DNA of 64,000 nt from Scolanthus callimorphus (GCA_033964015.1 CM066916.1:32319404-32383403), one strand, 5' to 3'. Shown: positions 1 to 10,195, counted from the stretch's first letter. The notes: generated by a model from the letters alone, not told the origin. Program-made: numbers and translations.

Positions 1-478
1 AATGGATTAAGTTTGATTTTTTTATGAAATCCTTTGATGCCAAATTTCGTACGCTTTAATAGATGAACAAAATTAATGAAAGTGGTTGCAGTCACACATG
101 TCACATTTTAAATAGAGAAAAAGAAACTTGACATTGTAGAGGAAAGAGATTAATAATTATAATGAACTAAAAGCTTTTTTGACACTAATTGGCTTTTTGT
201 GTGTGCAGCACTTCATCTTTTTCAATTTGATTGAAATGAAGATTTTGTTTAAATAAAGCAAGAAGCAAACATATTTCATCTCCTTAAAAATACTTTTCCA
301 TCATGGATGATTATGATAATTGATGATAATTTATGGTGAAATGAAAAAGGTCATTTTTGTAGAGGGAATATGGTTTTCATGTTGCTCACTTGTAGCTTGT
401 TTAATGACTTAATTTTCTGACACTTTGTATTTTTATTTTGTACTTTTTTTGTCTTGTGTGGTTCCAGAAATTTATCCT

Positions 479-653
479 CCCCCCCCCCCCCCCCCCCCCC
501 ACGCTCCTTAGGAAAGGGATTGGAAAGGGATTGGAATTCCAGATGGGTTGGGGGGTCAATTTAACTGATCTTTTTCCATACAATACCATATTTGTCATTG
601 GAAATTCCAGAGGCTGGGTTTTTAACACCCCCTTCGGGGGGGGGGGGGGGGGG
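479..653. repeat. Paired homopolymer tracts, C22 and G18
   Basis: A run of 22 C (479-500) is followed about 135 bases later by a run of 18 G (636-653). The G run sits in a small GC hairpin context (CCCCCTTCGGGGG). The two runs could pair with each other. ORFs across them only encode poly-Pro or poly-Gly and are not believed. Homopolymers of this length are error-prone in assemblies, so the exact lengths are uncertain. Confidence 0.8.
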
Positions 654-658
654 TATTC

Positions 659-1234
659 TTTTCAATGATATAAATTACAAGTTATGGTTTTATTTAAAAG
701 TAAGGCTTTGGATAGCCTTTGCTGTTCAAGTCACCAGTGGTTTTTGCGACCATATTGTTATAATCTGAAATAAATAATGATAAACAGGGCTTCAGTAACA
801 TCATCCATTGCTGGGCTAAGCATAATGCAAAATTGGGAGAATAACATCTCACAAAATAATTAATTATTTCAGAAATTTATTTTAGTCAAAGAAGTTATCC
901 TCCAGTTGTTTCACAATATTTTCTGGAACCAAACATTTTTTTTGGTTTATTCTTGTCAATGATAATAAATTAGAAGTTATGGTTTTATTTAACAGTAATC
1001 TTTTGAATGGCCTTTGCTGTTCAAAGTCACCAGTGGTTTTTGCAAACATGTTATCTGAAATAAATAATGATAACAGGGCTTCAGTTACATCTGTGGGTTG
1101 CTAGGCTGGCTATAAGCATAATGCAACATTGGGAGAAGAATATCTCACAAAATAATTAATTATTTTCAAAAATAATTAATTATTTTAAAAATATATTTTA
1201 GTCAAAGAAGGTATTCCAGTTGTTTCACAAAGAT
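659..1234 (+). repeat. Diverged direct repeat, two copies of about 270 bp
   Basis: Copy 1 (about 659-926) and copy 2 (about 955-1234) share long blocks, for example 'agttatggttttattta', 'tttgctgttcaa', 'gtcaccagtggtttttgc' and 'ctcacaaaataattaatt', with many substitutions and small indels. Copy 2 has an extra local duplication of the AATAATTAATTATTTT block. This looks like an old tandem duplication. No coding capacity is visible. Confidence 0.75.
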
Positions 1235-2170
1235 TAATAAATATTCATTTGCGGTTGGTGGTGGGCATTTAAATGCAGCCACATGCATCCACAACAAGAT
1301 CCGAGACCTTCTTCCGCCACACTCGTCTTCTCTTATTCATGTAGACGAGCATTAGAGAGGATATTAAAGCTCAGATGGAACACAGAACATGGCAGATTCT
1401 GGAATGTGAACGATATTTGCCTCCTTTGGACTATTTTGTCAAGGTACACCCTAGCCAGTCAAACCAAAGTATATTTACGCATTAGTTTGGGTACATGCGT
1501 TTCTGAATGATAATAATCAAATCTTCTATTAAGTGATATTATTTCAAGGGTTTTGCAAAAAGGAACTATATTGCAAAACATATTTCTAACAAATAATGAT
1601 CTTGATTTCTTTTGTTCAATATGAATTAAAATTGAAAGTTTAGATATTTACTTTTACTTTGTGCCTGAAGTCTGAGGCACAATTGATATAGGAAATTGGT
1701 AAAACTCAATATTAAGATTTTGTTATAAGCAAAATCATCCTGACAAACTCAATATGTCAAACTAAGAAGAGTTTTTTTCTAAATACAGATAATATGGATC
1801 TTGCTCAGATCTTGCCCATACGGTCAAATTAGTCTGTTGCCAGTAACTGTACAGACTAAATTGTACAGTATTTTTTTATTTTTATATTTGATTCAAGGAT
1901 ACTTAATTCAATCAAAATTACCAGAAACATTTTTTTGTTATAATTTTTGTTTTTGTTTAATATATTAAATATGGTTACATATAAATATGAGTTGTAACTG
2001 AGAAATAACAAGATGCTTATAATTCTGTGTGATGAAATGCAATAGTTGTTTTTGTGGTTTTGAAAGTGTTTTTTGTGATAATAATGTTCCTTTAGATCGA
2101 TTATGGAAACTGTCTCTTTTTTGGTGTTGCAAGCAAGCATTCTTGATTCAGCGGCATAAATACTCGCGCG
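1235..2170. other. AT-rich stretch, no gene recognised
   Basis: I see no recognisable domain, repeat family or RNA gene here. A 75-codon plus-strand ORF at 1283-1510 has no recognisable similarity and no copy elsewhere in the window. The stretch joins the repeat pair on the left to the retroelement block on the right. Confidence 0.5.
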
Positions 2171-2552
2171 CTACAAGATCTCGTCGAAACCACAAGGCGT
2201 TTGCCCGGGCCTTGTGGCGGTGGTTTGTTCCTGACATTCTTCTGTTAAATTCGGAAAGTCTTTAAATTTGGGACACCCCATGTGGTTGAGGTTCCTTTGA
2301 CTAGTATCTGTATTGGTGACGCTGGTGTTGGGTATTTGCGGTGCATCTTCTTCTTCGAGAGGCCCCTGGCGAGGAGGCCCCAGACCGTCGCTGCCCATAC
2401 TCGTTTTCTGATGGTTCACCTGCCAATTGTATGTCGGTGAGCGCCACCACGTCCGCCTTGAGGGGCTCGGGCACCTGAATCAGTAGGGTGTGGTCTGTGC
2501 GTCCAAGGGGTACACAATGCTGATTGCTTGTGGTTGGAAGGGTTCTTTGTTG
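2171..2552 (-). pseudogene. Frameshifted ORF fragment of unknown family
   Basis: Two overlapping minus-strand frames (about 2301-2552, then 2171-2419) appear to be one coding stretch broken by a frameshift. The first reads HCVPLGRTDHTLLIQVPEPL and continues with Ala/Glu-rich sequence; the second is rich in Pro, Gln, Thr and acidic residues. It is more GC-rich than its surroundings and abuts a truncated C-type LTR, so it may be a leftover of element interior. I recognise no domain, and the start is unknown. Confidence 0.35.
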
Positions 2553-2556
2553 TAGT

Positions 2557-2806
2557 TTATGAATATAATTATGATAACCAGACCTGTTCGAGCTCTCGAA
2601 CGCAAACACCTGTTAATCTCGCTGAAGGAGATTCCTGCAAAGAGGCGTCCACGCCCTGAAGACAAACACTCATTTTCGTTTCCTAAATTTGTCCAATTTT
2701 TAAGTGTGCCTAAAATACCAATGCAAAAATATCTAAATTGAGAACAAGGCCAAACAGGTCTGCAATGTTTAAACAATTATAAATTGTTAAATTTCGTAAC
2801 GTAACA
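2557..2806 (-). mobile_element. LTR family C, truncated, 3'-LTR position
   Basis: The last 250 bases of this LTR match the C LTRs at 38434-39168 and 51296-52121 (for example 'accagacctgttcgag' and 'ctgttaatctcgctgaag'). It ends in CGTAACGTAACA, followed on the right by TACCCCCCACCTCAG. On the minus strand this is a polypurine tract directly before the LTR's TGTTACGTTACG start. The distal part of the LTR is missing. Confidence 0.8.
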
Positions 2807-2923
2807 TACCCCCCACCTCAGATTCATGCTCCTCATGGACACGGAGTAAATGCAAGTCAATATTCTGAATGATTTTAGGGGACAGTTTTTTTTCTTGTTA
2901 AAGTGTTTACCAGGTATTTTATT

Positions 2924-3334
2924 TTAGCCTGGCCTCCATTGAGTGCCTGGTGGCAAAGGTCGGCGTAGGTGCTCGGGCACATTCGCCCGCACCCACGCCA
3001 AGTCCACTGGTGTCTTTCTAGTGGAGGTGTGGGAGGTGACGGTGGTGGCGGCGGTAATTGACCTCTTTGCGGCCTGCCTCGGCCTCGGCCTCTGCCACGA
3101 CCACGCCACGATCTGAGATAGCGGAGGTCCCGTCGTGTCCGAACAACTTGGGCCTCAATTTGGCGATCCAAGTCGCGAAGGCGGCGCATAATTTCAAACA
3201 AATCCGGGGTGCACCGGCAGTGGGCGCAACGGTACTGTGACTGCTCTTCACGCAGCCACCTCGCCACACAAGCATAATGAAAATACCTTCCGGCAGCAGG
3301 ACAGGACACAGCCACACCAAAATTTCATTACATG
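2924..3334 (-). pseudogene. RING-like accessory protein, type 1, truncated copy
   Basis: This is a degraded copy of the type 1 RING gene that is intact at 39276-39704 and 52218-52652. It keeps the second half of the RING (FHYACVARWL then CAHCR), the Arg/Gly stretch (SWRGRGRGRGRG), a poly-Pro linker and the C-terminal AWVRANVPEHLRRPLPPGT motif. The last two parts lie in different frames, so there is a frameshift near 3030-3060. The N-terminal CPIC pair is missing because an A-type LTR starts at 3335 inside the gene. It sits 118 bases from the polypurine tract of the C LTR, its usual place. Confidence 0.8.
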
Positions 3335-4098
3335 TGTTACCGGGATCTTTCGGGGGTTCTTGATTAACCAGTTTTTGAGTCTTTATTTCTTCTACTACCG
3401 TTCTCAATAGTTCTCTAAAATCAGGCGAAATCCGCCGTCCTTATGTGCGCTGGGACCAGACAAAAACCCATGGGGTAAAACAGGTCCAGGAGAACTTGTC
3501 CATCATGTGAATAGAAAACAGGGAGAATTAAAAACTATTTAAAAGTGTTAGCCAATCAGCCGAAACTTTGTGACAGTTCTTCAACCTTGGGTTGTTACCT
3601 GTTCCAGCGACTTCACACGAAGATGCTTAATTAAGTAATCATTACAACGCATGCCTAGAACATTGCGCTACTACAAAGAAACTGCGCAAACTCTGAAGAG
3701 TGCGTTACTACAAGAATTTTCACTTCTCATTAAATTGTAAAAATAAGTTTTGCCAAAACCAAGATGTTTAGATGTTCCACAAGCTCGTGTAGAGAAAATC
3801 AACTTTACTTCAAAGATAAAAACGTACGAGCTTGCCGAACATACCCATTTGTGCTGCGTAATCGGAATTACCCAAACCTCTTGATTTTGGGGTACAAAAG
3901 GTTGCGAGGCGGAGGGTCGTTCACAAACCGAATCTAGCACCCAAATTTCGTAATGATCATTTTTCATTTCCTATGTTTTGACTAATTTTAAGTGCTTTCA
4001 TATAAAGCGAATGCCACACATTTCTTAATTATAAAACAAAAGCAAATAAATCCGCTATCTATTAAATAATAAAAATTGTCAAATCCCGTGACGCAACA
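3335..4098 (-). mobile_element. LTR family A, 3' LTR, interrupting a RING gene
   Basis: A 764-bp LTR bounded by TGTTACCGGGATC on the left and GTGACGCAACA on the right. On the transcribed (minus) strand it runs TGTTGCGTCACGGG to CCCGGTAACA. An AATAAA signal near 3386 (seen as TTTATT) lies downstream of a degraded TATA region (ATAAGG, near 3440). The right flank is the polypurine tract TACCCCCCACCTCAG (4099-4113) and then a type 2 RING gene, so this is the 3' LTR of that element. It cuts the type 1 RING gene at 3334. Confidence 0.85.
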
Positions 4099-4184
4099 TA
4101 CCCCCCACCTCAGATTCGTGCTCTTCCTGGGGCACGGAATAAAAGAACAAGAAAAACGAAAAAAAAAACCCTTAACAGTTTGAT

Positions 4185-4606
4185 TTATCCAGGTCGGCAG
4201 CGAGTTCCGACCGGAAGCGGCCGGCGTAGGTGATCAGGCACATTCGCCCTCACCCACGCCCAATCGTCTGGCGTCATTCGTGGCGCTGGTGCAGGTGGTG
4301 GTGGAGGTGGTCGCCGAGCTCGTCTCATCCGTCTATTCCGTGTCCGTAGACGAGCTTCCTCCAAACGATAAAGTTCTTGGGCAAGTTCTTGGGCAAGTTC
4401 TTGGGCAAGTTCTGGGCAAGTTCTTGGGCAAGTCTAAATATTTCGGGCGTGCCCCGGCAGTGAGGGCAACATGCATTTGCGATTGGCTGCCGGAGCCAAC
4501 GTGCAATACAACTGAAATGCACGTTCTTCCGGCAGCATGACAGGATGAATCCCTATTCAGGAATACGGACTGAAACCAAACATATTGGACAGTCCGTATC
4601 GTCCAT
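4185..4606 (-). pseudogene. RING-like accessory protein, type 2, frameshifted by a 12-bp repeat
   Basis: The start ATG at 4606-4604 begins MDDTDC, as in the copy at 22102-22518. The Zn-ligand region CCPHCRGTPEIFRLAQ is present. The Leu/Gln/Glu helix after the RING is replaced by about five 12-bp units (gttcttgggcaa, 4373-4434), and one unit lacks a base, which shifts the frame. Downstream, the poly-Pro linker and DWAWVRANVP-type tail can be traced in other frames to a stop at 4185-4187. The polypurine tract and A LTR follow at once. It is not expected to make the full protein. Confidence 0.75.
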
Positions 4607-4739
4607 TGTCTGATGAGAACAGAAGAATTTGAATTTGAGTGTTGATATAGCTGAACTATTGAGTGGTCATCTTCACAAAGTTCTCTTTCCAAATAAGGCA
4701 AGTTCGTTTGGCTGGCTATTTTGATACAAAATTAATGTT

Positions 4740-5095
4740 TCCGGCTCTCGGTTTGACGAACGATGATGAGTCGCGGCATTTGTTGAGGTGTCATTGGCCG
4801 AGGGACCGCATGATAGAAGTAATCCTTGGTAGACGCTGGTTAGAGTTCTATACGATTGGAACACATTTAGCTCCCCTTTTTTAAATATCGTCGTCTTTAA
4901 AAAACTCAAAATAGTTGATTCAAAATAGCTAAAGAAAGGATATGGAATAAACGCAGAATGGAATCGTGCAAAACATCAGAATAAAAAAAGGCATGACACG
5001 CGTTATAATCTATAAAAAAAAACACTTAAAATAGTACAAAACTACTACGGCAGACACGTGCAAGGTAAAACATGTTTGAAAAGAAAAAGTTAATC
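4740..5095. other. Junction region, no gene recognised
   Basis: At about 4739 the sequence leaves the conserved BTB-RING spacer seen at 22.6 and 49.2 kb (the match ends after 'aaattaatgttt'). From there to 5095 I recognise nothing. It separates the type 2 RING gene from the LINE end. Confidence 0.5.
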
Positions 5096-5099
5096 CTCG

Positions 5100-5353
5100 T
5101 TTTCTTCTACTAGGCGCGTGATTAATTATATGAAGAGATCCTTTGGCTACAGTGGGGCGTTACTTTGGAACAATCTTCCAAGCGAATTACGTTCGACAAC
5201 CACCTTACGTCAATTCAAGAATGGTTTGGAAAACTGTGATTTCTAAACCAGTTTCACACACGGCAAACCTGTAAACCAGTAGTAGTTTAATATAATTACA
5301 TGTATACTGAGTGTTTTGTCCGTGTATAAATAAAGTCTGTCTGTCTGTCTGAT
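5100..5353 (+). mobile_element. LINE (non-LTR retrotransposon) 3' end, 5'-truncated
   Basis: The plus strand encodes the C-terminal end of a non-LTR reverse transcriptase: KRSFGYSGALLWNNLPSELR followed by a Phe-Lys motif, with a stop at 5244-5246. This is the standard terminal motif of many animal LINE ORF2 proteins. A short 3' UTR has AATAAA at 5328 and ends in a (TCTG)n tail at about 5336-5352. The copy is 5'-truncated and lies inside the C-terminal part of a BTB-like gene, whose minus-strand frame resumes at about 5354. Confidence 0.85.
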
Positions 5354-6015
5354 CATTTTTCGGCATAATTGTGGCAATGTCCTACTGGACATTAAATCAA
5401 AAAACAATACCGGCGGTATGCACAAACGATGCACGATCGCAATATAACCATGGTGCCGTAATTGAAATAACATTTGAGATAGAGATACATAAATCTCCAT
5501 ATCCCTCTATTTTCCTCGTGGGTGTCGCTATAAGCAAGAATGAGGTCCAATATAAGTTTTCTAAGGAATGTTTGTTTAACATACAATCTACCAGCTAAAT
5601 CTATTAGAGCAGCGACGTCGTGGACTTCACAAGAGAGTTCAATGGTGTACTCATTGTTGATTACGTCATCAACTAGTTCAATCAATAAATCCAATGTCTG
5701 CCAATTGGTATAACTGTAGATAATGAACTGAAATGAAGAGTCAGGTCTCTGCTTCCTTTCTTCTAGGAACGTCGCAAACGCCCCACTTACAGATGCCAGG
5801 TTCATTGCCGTTCTTTCACTCAGTCGTCTCACCAACGTTATGTCTGCGAGAGCGATTGTAGTGACTCTTTGTCCTTCCATTAGAGCGTTTTGACCGTTGG
5901 TCTGTATACCCTTGTATTTTAGCGGTAGGCCGCGTGGTAGCAATGGGTTGAATAGGCTGAAGGACCACACTTGACTTTGCACGCTTGTGTTTTCTGTAAC
6001 AAACTGTTGTGACAA
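5354..6015 (-). pseudogene. BTB/POZ-like accessory protein, copy 1
   Basis: Located directly after the Env-like gene and overlapping its tail in another frame. The pattern fits BTB: ALADITLVRRLSERT then LASVSGAF (early strand/helix region), later ELSCEVHDVAALIDLAGRL (the usual C-terminal helix pair). After a frameshift near 5500-5560 the rest continues as QLRHHGYIAIVHRLC, matching LKHHGYFEIINALC of the copy at 49.2 kb. A LINE truncates the C-terminus at 5353. BTB proteins commonly act as Cul3 adaptors; the assignment rests on pattern only and should be treated as BTB-like. The type 2 RING gene lies downstream. Confidence 0.6.
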
Positions 6016-7929
6016 TAATAATCACAAAGTTCAGCAACGTCACAGCAGACACAGGTTAGAGTAAAATCTGATCTGTGTAGGTCAATGTTTCTTCTTTAAT
6101 CTTGTCAATATCCTTTCTTGTACGCTTCAGTTCGTTAGTCAGTTTTTCGTCATAAAAACTGTAAAAGTTTTTCAATGATGGTCTTGTTGATCGTTACAGG
6201 TTGTGGAATTTTTAAGGAATCATGATGTAGGTTTAGTGTGTCCTTATCCTCAAAGTTCCATGGAATATATTGTAGAGTTTCTTTGGTAAAAATAGGTAAT
6301 GATATTCCCATAGATTTAGGACATTTTGTTAGGCCAGACTTCATGCCTTTGAACGTGACGTTGTAAGGAAACTCGTAGATGGACAGAGGCGTGACAGCTA
6401 AATGTCCGGTATTGGTTTTCAGTGTTCCATGGGAAGTACGTAAGTATAATCGCCCGCCAAGAGGAATCATTGAATGTAATCCATCACATGAACTTGAAGG
6501 AAGGTGGTAACGAGGGAATGACAGCTTAATTCTGAATTCCAGGATAGCCAAGCCAAGAAAAATTTTGCTCTGTTTGTAAAATATTGGTTGGACACAAATA
6601 ACCATTTTGGTTTTGAAAGCATTTATCAAGGTCATTGATAGTCACAATATATTTCGAGTACGAACACGAAATAACGGCTAAGTTTGTCTTTTGCACTGGT
6701 CCTGTGTAACAAAAGTTAGAAATATTAAATTTTATGGGTGTTAAACGCTCTATTGTACATAGTGAGCTCTGGTTTTTGATTTCTGGGATAATAGTAAGTA
6801 AATTAATATTGACACTATCTTTTTCATGTTCGACGTCAGTCATTGGCTGACCCAAAACAGGAAGACCTTGCTTAAATGCTTCCACAGTTAATTTGAGTGA
6901 ATCGTCGCTATTGAGCCTAGGAAGGAGTTGCGAAGTTATAAAACTTGGTAAATCGGATTTACTAATCAAACTTTTCTGATTCAGTTTTGTAAGAAGGTTC
7001 ATAATGTCCTGAATTTCGAAAAACCGTAATATCGTAGAAAAGGTTCTAGTCAACTCTGTTGAAAATTTAGAAAGAAATTCCATCAGTAATTGTTGATCAC
7101 AATCAACTCCGTTGGAAAACTTCCTTATTTCTTGTTCCCAAACTTTGAAAGTTTTATCGATCAGTTTCATATCACGTCCTAATTGTGGAGTTTTGAATTC
7201 ATATTGTCTTGTATCTTAAAAACATATGTTATTTTACCATTCAAAATATGAACATGATGTTGAGTTATTGCCATTGCTGATGTCATCTCTCTAAGGTTTT
7301 CTTAAGATTTTGGACATGATTCGCTTCACATTTCTTACTAAAAAATTGCCTCATAAATCAATCTTGGAACACCCATCATGCCGCTATAGCAAGCCCAAGC
7401 TGTTCGCTTTTCTCTTCTATGTTTTTCTTTTAGCCAATGTTTTTGTTCGCGAGTAATTGTTTTACAGTTTTTGTATGCCCAAAGCTTTAACTGAATTTCG
7501 ATAAATTGGGTCGAAAGCCAGTTTCGTAATTATACAGACGAGCAAGATAGGTGGAACATTCGATTAGGGACGAGAGTCCTGATAATGAAAGCAATCTTTT
7601 GGCTGATATTTGTGTATTCCTAATAGACAATAGCAATTGTTCGAAAAAGTTGCTTTGATTGCTGAACAGGAATGATTCGACATTCGTTTAACATTTCCAG
7701 TAGCTACTAGTGGCAAATGAGTAGTTACATGAAGAATCCGAGTATCTTCATAGAAAGTTAATGGACGGCCGTATGACTTATTAAAAGAGACGACGGGTAG
7801 AAAGTAATCTTTTCTGTCAAGGAGCCGAATTGTTGATTTATGCCAAATTCAAAACAATATGAAAAGGTAGACAAAAACACGAAGTAGCTTGGTTTGACTA
7901 TCATGTTATTCAGTGTTGTCACTCTTTGC
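5816..7929 (-). pseudogene. Env-like membrane fusion glycoprotein, copy 1
   Basis: An endogenous retrovirus-like envelope gene, here decayed. A splice-acceptor sequence (TTTACTTCCAG) ends at 7930. The first ATG is at 7904-7902 and is followed by a hydrophobic signal-like segment. A furin-like REKR lies near 7415, then a hydrophobic stretch and an amphipathic region. Residues typical of baculovirus F / errantivirus-type Env follow: LTPIKFNISNFCYTGPV, a CF...CP cysteine pair, LGY and LGGRLYLR. The gene ends with a TM helix (AVTLLNFVIIIVTTVCY) and a basic tail overlapping the BTB-like gene. Several frameshifts and stops split it. Class assignment is by cysteine pattern only. Confidence 0.7.
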
Positions 7930-8107
7930 CTGGAAGTAAATAAAAATAATTTAGTGATTTCAGACTAAACATATTTCATTTCCAAACAATTATTGTCTCT
8001 TCTTAAGAACTATCGCCGTAGCTTTTCAGTCTCTCCTCTACAAACTTCGGAAGTATAACAACTGTGTAACAAATAGAAAAACAAAGTTTGCTGTTCATAT
8101 AAACAGA

Positions 8108-8621
8108 ATGAAAAAGTGTTTCGACCCAGATGAAAGACCAATTTTGCCTCCAGACGAGAGCATTATTGAAGGTTTTGGTCTAGATTTTTCAGACATTCCT
8201 GATGATAGTTTTGAAAATACGGAAAACCAAACGACACGGAAACGCCAAAACAAGAAAGTGAAAAAACCAAAACAAAAGAAGGAAATCACTGCAAACTGAA
8301 GAATTTTCAAACAAGAAAAGCACTGATTCTAAAATGCCCGAAAAGAAATCAGATGTTAGGCCCAATGGAGCAAGTGGAGAAAACAAAGCTAGCACTACAG
8401 CGAAAGCAAAAGAACCTAGCACTTCGAACGTACCAACATCGGAAATGCAAAACAATAGTGATGATCATTCTATTTTTCAAGCTATAAAACTGTTAAATAA
8501 AAGAAAGCAAGGTAGAAAAATTGAATACTTAGTGTTATGGGCTCATCATTCAGAAACCTGGGAACCGACAAAAAACATTCTCGACAAGCGATTAATTCAA
8601 AATTTCCAAAAGGGTAACTGA
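8108..8621 (+). pseudogene. Chromodomain protein, probably frameshifted
   Basis: Two plus-strand frames join into one likely gene. The first (8108-8299) is acidic and then Lys/Arg-rich (RKRQNKKVKKPKQKK, a likely nuclear signal). The second (8334-8621) is a Ser/Thr/Lys spacer and a chromodomain: FQAIKLLNKRKQGRKIEYLV, then LWAHHSETWEPTKNILDKRL. The aromatic cage region (Phe, Trp, Trp) is present. One base shift near 8296 would join the two. It lies antisense to the surrounding element, between the Env splice acceptor and the RING mini-gene. A HP1/CBX-like host fragment or a retroelement integrase-type chromodomain are both possible; the short N-terminus favours a HP1-like origin. Confidence 0.65.
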
Positions 8622-8894
8622 TTTGTCAAACGAATTTCCAACGTTATCTAGCGGCAGCCACTTTCACCTTTGACTTGTTTTGTCTTTAGAGTTATACTGT
8701 TTCATACCAATATCAACCATTTTAGGAACAAGTACCAAACAGTATCTTACCTGATCATTAATTTTTTCTTTCATCCACCTCGTAGACTTCAATGAAAATT
8801 ACACGTACTATTTCGTGCCGATATCTAAAAAAAATATAGTTATTTTCCTACCACAAGTTTAGCTAAGAAAAGAACATTTGAATGTGTAACTACT

Positions 8895-9214
8895 TTACGC
8901 ACAAACAGGACTTGGACACTCAAAGTTTGTTCTCTGCAATTCATACCCATCGGCACAAGACCGGTGAAACGTGTGTCCACACGGACACAACGTTATATAT
9001 TTTTGAGCTCCGTTCTCTCCAGTTTTTTGCTCATTGCACAGACCACATTCTATGAAAATATATATGTATAACTTAGTTAGATAAAACATCAGAATACAAA
9101 AAGTGCTCAACAGTATGTCAAGATCAGTGACTTACTCAAATACTTACTCAAATCAATCATTAATTCCATTTCCATGGGATCTTCAGTCGGCATTTCAGCA
9201 ATATTTTCTGCCAT
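8895..9214 (-). CDS. Two-exon RING finger mini-protein
   Basis: Exon 1 runs from the ATG at 9214-9212 to 9148 (MAENIAEMPTEDPMEME...). The intron begins GTAAGT and ends TTTTCATAG at 9050; exon 2 is 9049-8895. A second GTAAGT 12 bases downstream would add four residues in frame. Exon 2 encodes CGLCNEQ, then LCPCGHTFHRSC and ECPSPVC before the stop: a RING with C-x2-C, CGH-x-F-H-x2-C, and a last pair spaced C-x4-C. The product is about 73-77 aa. A second copy at 61540-61690 has a normal CPVC end. RING domains recruit E2 enzymes for ubiquitin transfer. The splice sites are predictions. Confidence 0.65.
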
Positions 9215-9254
9215 TTTGTTTTTCTAGTCGTTACACATTTTCGCTTCGTAACAA

Positions 9255-9645
9255 TGATAATAATAATTCAAGAGATATATACATTGCAAAACTACTATAA
9301 AATTGATGAATAATAATGAGAGTAAATATACTAAAACAAATAACGTATACAACTATTAAAAACTATACAACCATGATAATAAAATGATCTCTTGCTACTT
9401 CTGTTTTAACTGCTGGTGGATGTAAATGATTTTATTGTCTCGCTGCACGCTGTTGGATACTTCTATTGTGTTTAAAATAATTTCTAAAATACTGAGGACA
9501 ACATCCCTTTAAACATCTTTTTTCAAGTTTTTGAGTGTTATTTCATCGCCTTTCTTCCAGTGTTGGCCACTTTATTTTTGATTGCGGGACTACTGCGGTG
9601 GGTTCTAGCGACGATTCTGCCTGCCCTATTCTGAAGGGCCTCTAA
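9255..9645 (-). mobile_element. LINE 3' end fused to a Cys ORF (chimera copy 1)
   Basis: The minus strand encodes ALEALQNRAGRIVARTHRSS, a standard motif from the C-terminal part of non-LTR RT ORFs, then frameshifted remains and an AT-rich 3' UTR reaching 9255. Its upstream end is joined at about 9650 to the Cys ORF. The same junction is present at 14.9, 32.8, 41.8 and 42.3 kb, so the chimera was copied as a unit. Confidence 0.7.
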
Positions 9646-10195
9646 GGCTTTAGTGTTCCCCTCACGCCAGGGCAGTAATGATAAGACAAATTTTGTAATG
9701 CCTCGTGGTGAGTGTGGTAGCACGTTACACAATTATGTTTTAACGTATGATGTGTTTTTGGTTTCGATAACTAACGTGGGCACACTGAGCCGTTATTGCA
9801 TACAAACAATCGCCAATGTTAGGCTGAGGCACGGTATAGGGGTCATCATTTCATCATCATTCTATTCGATAATAAAATGAATTTATGTTGAAAGTTATCC
9901 GCAAGTAGCACTACGACTAATCGAGGCGGGTGACTTACATAATATATACACTACCTCTAAAGCTTTAGTGCTCCCCTCAAGCCAGGGCAGTAATGATAAG
10001 ACAAATTTTTTAATGCCTCCTGGTGAGTGTGGTAGCACGTCACACAATTATGTTTTAACGTATGATGTGTTTTGGTTTCGATAACTAACGTCGGCACATT
10101 GAGCCGGTATTGCGTACAAACTATCGCCAATGTTAGGCTGAGGCACAGTATAGGGATTAGATCCTCGTGCCATCTGGCGGCCTCTGAAAAGAATT
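9646..10195 (-). pseudogene. Cys ORF N-terminal part, two tandem copies
   Basis: Two copies (about 9646-9850 and 9955-10195) of the beginning of the Cys ORF, separated by a spacer with 'agttatccgcaagtagcac'. Each keeps the splice-acceptor-like AG next to AGGCCGCCAGATGG (10195 end) and the codons around YRLNVP.FVIETKTHHTLKH. Both carry disruptions. The same tandem arrangement is found at 14890-15415, so the whole composite was duplicated. Confidence 0.65.

Noticed and set aside
438..668. ORFs with poly-Pro and poly-Gly on both strands around the C and G runs
   Set aside because: They exist only because of the homopolymers; no domain, and the frame depends on run length.
2559..2741. Plus-strand ORF over the C LTR (also at 38961-39212)
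   Set aside because: It lies within LTR sequence antisense to transcription; the similarity is that of the LTR.
3671..3967. Recurrent minus-strand ORF in the A LTR (also 21753-22001 and 26114-26362)
   Set aside because: It recurs because the LTR recurs. It lies in U3 and has no domain. A U3-encoded peptide cannot be excluded, but nothing supports it.
4280..4540. Plus-strand ORF with GQVLGQVLGQVLG repeats
   Set aside because: It is the antisense reading of the 12-bp repeat in the RING gene.
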